Below, one piece after another: positions 59,453-64,000 of a DNA stretch of 64,000 nt. How positions within the stretch are numbered: position 1 is the first letter of the stretch; each line of letters begins with the position of its first letter. The position numbers and the translations under genes are program-made. The stretch comes from Moringa oleifera (lineage: Eukaryota > Streptophyta > Magnoliopsida > Brassicales > Moringaceae), in contig JAJFZO010000889.1 in NCBI GenBank assembly GCA_021397835.1, positions 3,658,001-3,722,000 of the forward strand. The letters are read 5' to 3'. A model generated the notes under the pieces. It saw nothing but the letters and a program-made list of their open reading frames with translations. It made no database searches and was not told the DNA's origin.

Positions 59453-60881
59453 CTGAATGCGAAGAAAATTAACGGATAGGAGAACAACAGCGACTTCCGT
59501 CTTTGGTCTCTCTGTCTTTTCTTTTCCTCCCATTGTTCTCTTCTTTTTTTTTTTTTTTTTCTAATTTTTCCTTTCAAGTCAGTCATTTCTTATTGATTCA
59601 TATTTATTAATTAATCAGAACATATGTTTAACAGTATATTTATTTGTTTTATATGCCTATTGCGGGTGGGTTTGCTTAGTTGGACCAAGGGACATTCTGG
59701 TCATTGACAATATTATTGTTGGCATTTCGCCATTTGCTTGTTTGAATTGACTGGAGAATCAGGAACTAGCCGCCAAGGGGGCCGTTACAAAAATTTATGA
59801 CGGGCCGTGCCGAAAACTTTCTTTGACGCAAGAGGACGTGAAACATATTGAAATCATTTGCAATATGATAAATAATAGTGAGTAAAATGCACAATTAAAA
59901 ATAGACAAAGCCAGGGAATTCAAAGGAAAAGTGGATAATTAATTCTATTTGGTATTGTTAGTCGGATCGACCGAGTTTTGTGTTATATACTCTCTTATTG
60001 TAAATTTTAGCTGCCACTGTTTATTCCCACGGCAAATCCATTCACCAAACATTTGAAATTTGATATTGAAAAGGCATGGCACTCGTAATTTAAAATCTCT
60101 TCCAGAGAATTCGCATAAAAGTACAAGCGACATGATTGCTTGCCATCAATCAGAATATACATACAGACCACAAAATAATATGCACATTACATAGTATATG
60201 TTATTGCTTGATTTGTTCTCACAGAGATATGACTGCTTTGTATGGAAAACTGCACATCTGAGAATTGCTGGATAAACATGACAAGATGAGCATTAACTGG
60301 CACTGTCCCGGTCCTCATTTCAGCATGACTTCAAGACCATAATTTTGAAGATTTATCAAGTATTCTACTGAATTACAGATTCACAGAAATAATCTTGCAA
60401 ACTTTTATTGCATTTTCTTATTGCCAGTTTAAAGATCCAGTATGAAAATGAACAGTAAATGAATGATATTTTGAATTAATAATTGTCTTCAATCTCATTC
60501 ATATTGCTAGTTTTGCTCCCTGTTTCCCAGAAAAAAATCTGAACAGAAAGGTATAAAGTTACCAACCAATACTCCTAGTATAGCCAAAGCCATGGCCTAT
60601 AATTGTATTAGAACCAGGGCCACTGATCAGTAAAGCTCACCCAGCCTTATTGAGCAAGCCTCCAATGCACATGAATGTTACAATATTTACATACAATTCA
60701 ACAATGTGGGCATTTTCTTCCATACTTTTTGTATTTGAGTTAAGAAAATAACATATCAAGATACTGCAAAGGAGCTCTTGTCACTGGGGCCTATTAACTT
60801 GCTAATGATGGTGTAGAGCTCTTGCGAGTGAAAAATATTACCTCCGCATAAATAACCAAACAAAAACAATCTCCTGATTGT
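59453..60881. other. PUB4 leader exon and promoter, then 3' flank of the protease gene
   Basis: The PUB4 non-coding first exon occupies 59453 to roughly 59540-59560, next to a 17-base T run at 59550-59566. Both flanking genes are on the minus strand, so the remainder contains the PUB4 promoter and the protease 3'UTR. No other gene recognised. Confidence 0.55.
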
Positions 60882-63696
60882 TTACATAGGCTGCAGCTCT
60901 TGTTCAGGAACAACAGTATCAACAAGTTTGTATGAATTGAGTGTCTGTTGTTTCCGTCTCCAAATAAACCATATTCCAAAAGCTGATAGCCCAACAACTA
61001 ATGTCACGAGAATTGCTAAAAACACCACCAAGTAATTTAGCTGCCACCATGTCCTGCATCATTCAGGAAGAACACAACATTAAAGAGTCCTAAACAATGC
61101 TCATACCTAGTAGTTTGGACAACAGGTTTTTCCAGGTTTGAATGAGAAACAATAGAACATGAAACTCAAAGCATTTTTCAAGAGCAACCTGCATTACTCA
61201 TCAGATGAACAGACAAAACCAATACCTGGAAAATTAACCTGACAATCTGAAATGATAATAGCCAGATTAATATCTTAGTAGCATGACAGCACATGTGAAA
61301 CATGTAGAATATTAACACCATCCAGATTTCAGAACAAGTTTTATGTTTCCATTCTTATGATTGTCTTTCTCATCTCTGTGAGAAAGAGAGAACAGCAGTA
61401 TATGGGAAGGCAAAGAATGGCATACCGTTTTGCTGGGGGCTCAATTTTCCATTCCACCAACTGATAATGTCCAAAGCTATCAGGAAGCTGCATTCGATGT
61501 TCGGCAAGCCGGGAGATTATACTCTGTGGAAGGAACAAAATCATCAAGAAGAGTCCTAGACGAAGACTAGTAGCAGTATCATAAAAGCAAAACTTATATT
61601 ATTAACAAACTAACACTCACTGTTGCTGTAATATTAGAAATGTAATTAGAAGATCCTGGAGGCAAAATGGCCCATCTCATGAGGGAATTGTTTCCTTCTG
61701 ATGTAAGATCCAATAAATGGACCTAAAATCATCCATCAAATTTTGTGCAGACCCAGGAAAACATATGACCAGAAAAAAATGAAAATCAAAATGAAAAATT
61801 AGAGGCAGAAAAATCAGCTGATTGCTGGTTAAAGTTGTAATGTGGAATTTTCCATTAATTTTCGATAAACCAAAAAACTTCTCCACATTCATGAAATTAT
61901 CCGTCTAACCTGTGAAGCATTAACTTCTAACTCTTTAGAAATGGACTTAGCAAGTTCCGCAATCTGAGGCTTTAGATCTGAGTAATTCATGGTCAGTGAC
62001 ATATCAAATGTTATTTGACCAATTTGGATCTCCCCTGTGCTCAAAATTGAAGGGGAAATATCACCACAAAGCAACTCAAGATAGAGGTTATGAAGAACAA
62101 ACAGATCGCAAAAAGAGTAAGAACACCTACTTTATGTTAAAATGAAACACCAGAAAAATCAACATATCATCACATGTAAGTGGCTACTGCATGTTTTGGC
62201 TTTTGCAATTTGACAAACATGCTTTTGAAGTTTATGTTTTTTTCTCTCTTCATTCCATAATCTGTGCATATGTTGATTTTGTTTAGAACTTCCTCTCCTT
62301 CCATGTTTCAGCTAAAATGTCTGACTTCAGCTATGAACACTGTAAATAACAGATATGAGATGCTCTACCTTATTCAGCAAGGAATCTGATTGTACACCAT
62401 CCTAGTTGATTATATCTAATAGCAACAAGTCCCCAGCATATTTCCATACGGGGAAGTACCATGACCCACCACCAGTAACAGGTACAACTTATTAGATGAT
62501 CATAAATCAAGGATTGATTGCAAACCATTCTATTACATTTAAGTTTTAGTAACACATCAAAGGTTGAGAAAAAATTCTGTGATTATGTGTATTTAGATGA
62601 CAAAAACTTTTCATTACTGATAACCAATCTTTTCCAACTGACAATGGGCTCAAACCTTCTCTTGTTGATGATGTTTCAGAAATAACTCATGACATAAAAA
62701 GAACTTCATGAGGGCTTGACTTGCAATGAGCTTAACCCTTGTATGGGGTCAAATAGGGATCACAAAAAAGTTGCTCATATACCTGAGAGGATATAACTTA
62801 AGGATTCATCAGTTGAGTCACCTTTCAAAGATGAGTTATTTCCTTCTGAAGAGGAAGGAACTGGCGGTGAAGCACCAGTAACATGAAGCCTTTCCCATAA
62901 CTCAGAGCAATTGGTCTTCCAGAAACCAATCGTTGAATGCTCCCGATCATACATGACAAGAGTATTCCGAACAACAATGCCTGTCACACAACTATTTTTT
63001 ATTGAAAAATCACTTCAAAACGAAAGAGCTCGAAACAATATTAATTGAATTTAGATGTTTAACAAGAATAAGGTAAAATTAAGGACGGATATTTGGTTGA
63101 TTTCTCATAAAGATGGGCAGAGAATGGTTAGAACCATCAGTTCCCAGTGCATGAAGCTTAACGTACCTCCTAGAAGAGTAGTTGGATCCTTTCCATTCTG
63201 GAAAATCCCCAGGCAATATGCACCGTGCACCTTCGAATGCTTTATGAATACAGAACATTAAAATTAAGAAGTAAAGAGTTTATTAGTTAGTGGTTATTGA
63301 CCACCGAATTCACAACCATAAAAATCCTGAATTCCATTAACAGGATTTTCACAAACTGCCTTCAGATTGAGTTTCAGAAAGGTTAAGACACCTGACTACT
63401 TTTTCTCAAAGAGAATACTTACCTGGAACAAGTAATTTTCAGGTGATAGCAACAACTTTTGCCCATTTCCAAATACCATTTCAACTACTGGAAAGTTTTT
63501 TGAGAGTTGGGAGACATCACTAAAGGAAAAAATCAAATTTAACTGTAAATTGCACAGAAAACATAAGCAGCCAATCATTACAATTCAAAGCCTTCAGTTG
63601 CTAAAGACAATACCTTGCAGCACCAGAAAAGCATATATCATTATAATTTGGATCAGGACCACGGATCCGCTGCAAGGAATGAAGTTCCTTCATAAT
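60882..63696 (-). CDS. A1-family (pepsin-like) aspartic protease with C-terminal membrane anchor, 5'-truncated
   Basis: Eight exons in transcript order: 63614-63696, 63423-63519, 63167-63239, 62783-62980, 61910-62034, 61621-61722, 61426-61523 and 60882-61053. They give the last 315 residues in consistent phase; the catalytic DTG/DSG lobes lie beyond the right edge. Family hallmarks are RIRGPDPNYNDICFSGA, FPVVEMVFGNGQKLLLSPEN, YLFQHSKVHGAYCLG, TTLLGGIVVRNTLVMYDREH and IGFWKTNCSELW, the last with the closing Cys of the second lobe. After a Ser-rich linker a second domain (IGQITFDMSLTMNYSDLKPQ) leads to one transmembrane helix (LVVFLAILVTLVVGLSAFGI) and a short tail. This matches the Arabidopsis At3g50050/At5g43100 type as I recall it, probably a cell-surface or endomembrane protease. 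The 63239 acceptor was preferred over one 9 bases downstream because it restores HSK. Confidence 0.88.
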
Positions 63697-64000
63697 CTAT
63701 GATAAACAAGAAAAAAAAATTACAATGTCAAAATAAGAGCAGTAAGAAAAGAGGAAGAGGAGAATAAAAGCCGGGGTCTAATTTCATTCAGACAAGAAAA
63801 AAAAATTACAAGAGCAAAGACGAATGACATAATGCCGTAATAAACATCTAAGCACTGATTTCAGTTTAACCATTGCAATTTAAAGCAGTAGGGATTATAA
63901 AACTAGGCCAGCAGATGTACTACAATATAAATCATGATCAATTATCTGAATATCTAATCATATAAACACCGACATAGAACATTCCTTTTTACCAAATAAT
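63697..64000 (-). other. Intron of the aspartic protease gene, continuing out of the window
   Basis: Directly upstream of the first visible protease exon on the minus strand; the acceptor is CATAG before 63696. No further exon is recognised in the 304 bases to the edge. Confidence 0.5.

Overview
This window is nuclear DNA from a eudicot plant, most likely a woody rosid. The reasons are GT-AG introns throughout, AT-rich intergenic DNA, 5'-truncated LINE copies with target-site duplications, and plant-only families: clade D PP2C, KAI2, SRFR1, a lysine-rich arabinogalactan protein and a U-box/ARM ligase. The sequence alone does not fix the species. Exon structures were read by eye. Every spliced model given here keeps frame and sums to a whole number of codons.

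Layout, left to right. (1) 2-691 (+): 3' end of an uncharacterised Ser/Lys-rich protein. (2) 4017-6557 (+): clade D PP2C phosphatase, 4 exons. (3) 6558-11588: AT-rich spacer with two foldback structures and a degenerate minisatellite. (4) 11589-12599 (+): KAI2 receptor, 2 exons. (5) 15339-26754 (+): SRFR1 immune regulator, 23 coding exons. (6) 28683-30473 (-): intronless ARM/TPR protein. (7) 32748-34211 (+): GPI-anchored Lys-rich AGP. (8) 36173-41951 (+): LRR-WD40 protein, 10 exons. (9) 42534-43359 (+): small conserved protein, 4 exons. (10) 44081-47566 (-): basic, probably nuclear protein, 5 coding exons. (11) 49743-52946 (-): PUB4-type U-box E3 ligase, with a 6.5-kb 5'UTR intron holding two oppositely oriented LINE fragments. 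(12) 60882-63696 (-): C-terminal part of a membrane-anchored aspartic protease that continues past the right edge.

The genes are ordinary single-copy plant loci with no shared pathway, but their order is informative. KAI2, SRFR1 and the AGP lie in the order of Arabidopsis At4g37470, At4g37460 and At4g37450. An AGP next to PUB4 recalls At2g23130 and At2g23140. The window therefore looks like an unfractionated version of a block that Arabidopsis split between chromosomes 4 and 2.

I found no convincing new biological system. The more interesting items are the LINE copies with intact target-site duplications in the PUB4 leader intron, a 214-bp tandem repeat in an SRFR1 intron, an old duplication inside the SRFR1 linker exon, a Gly beside the KAI2 catalytic Ser, a WDxR (DWD) motif in the LRR-WD40 protein, and the foldbacks.
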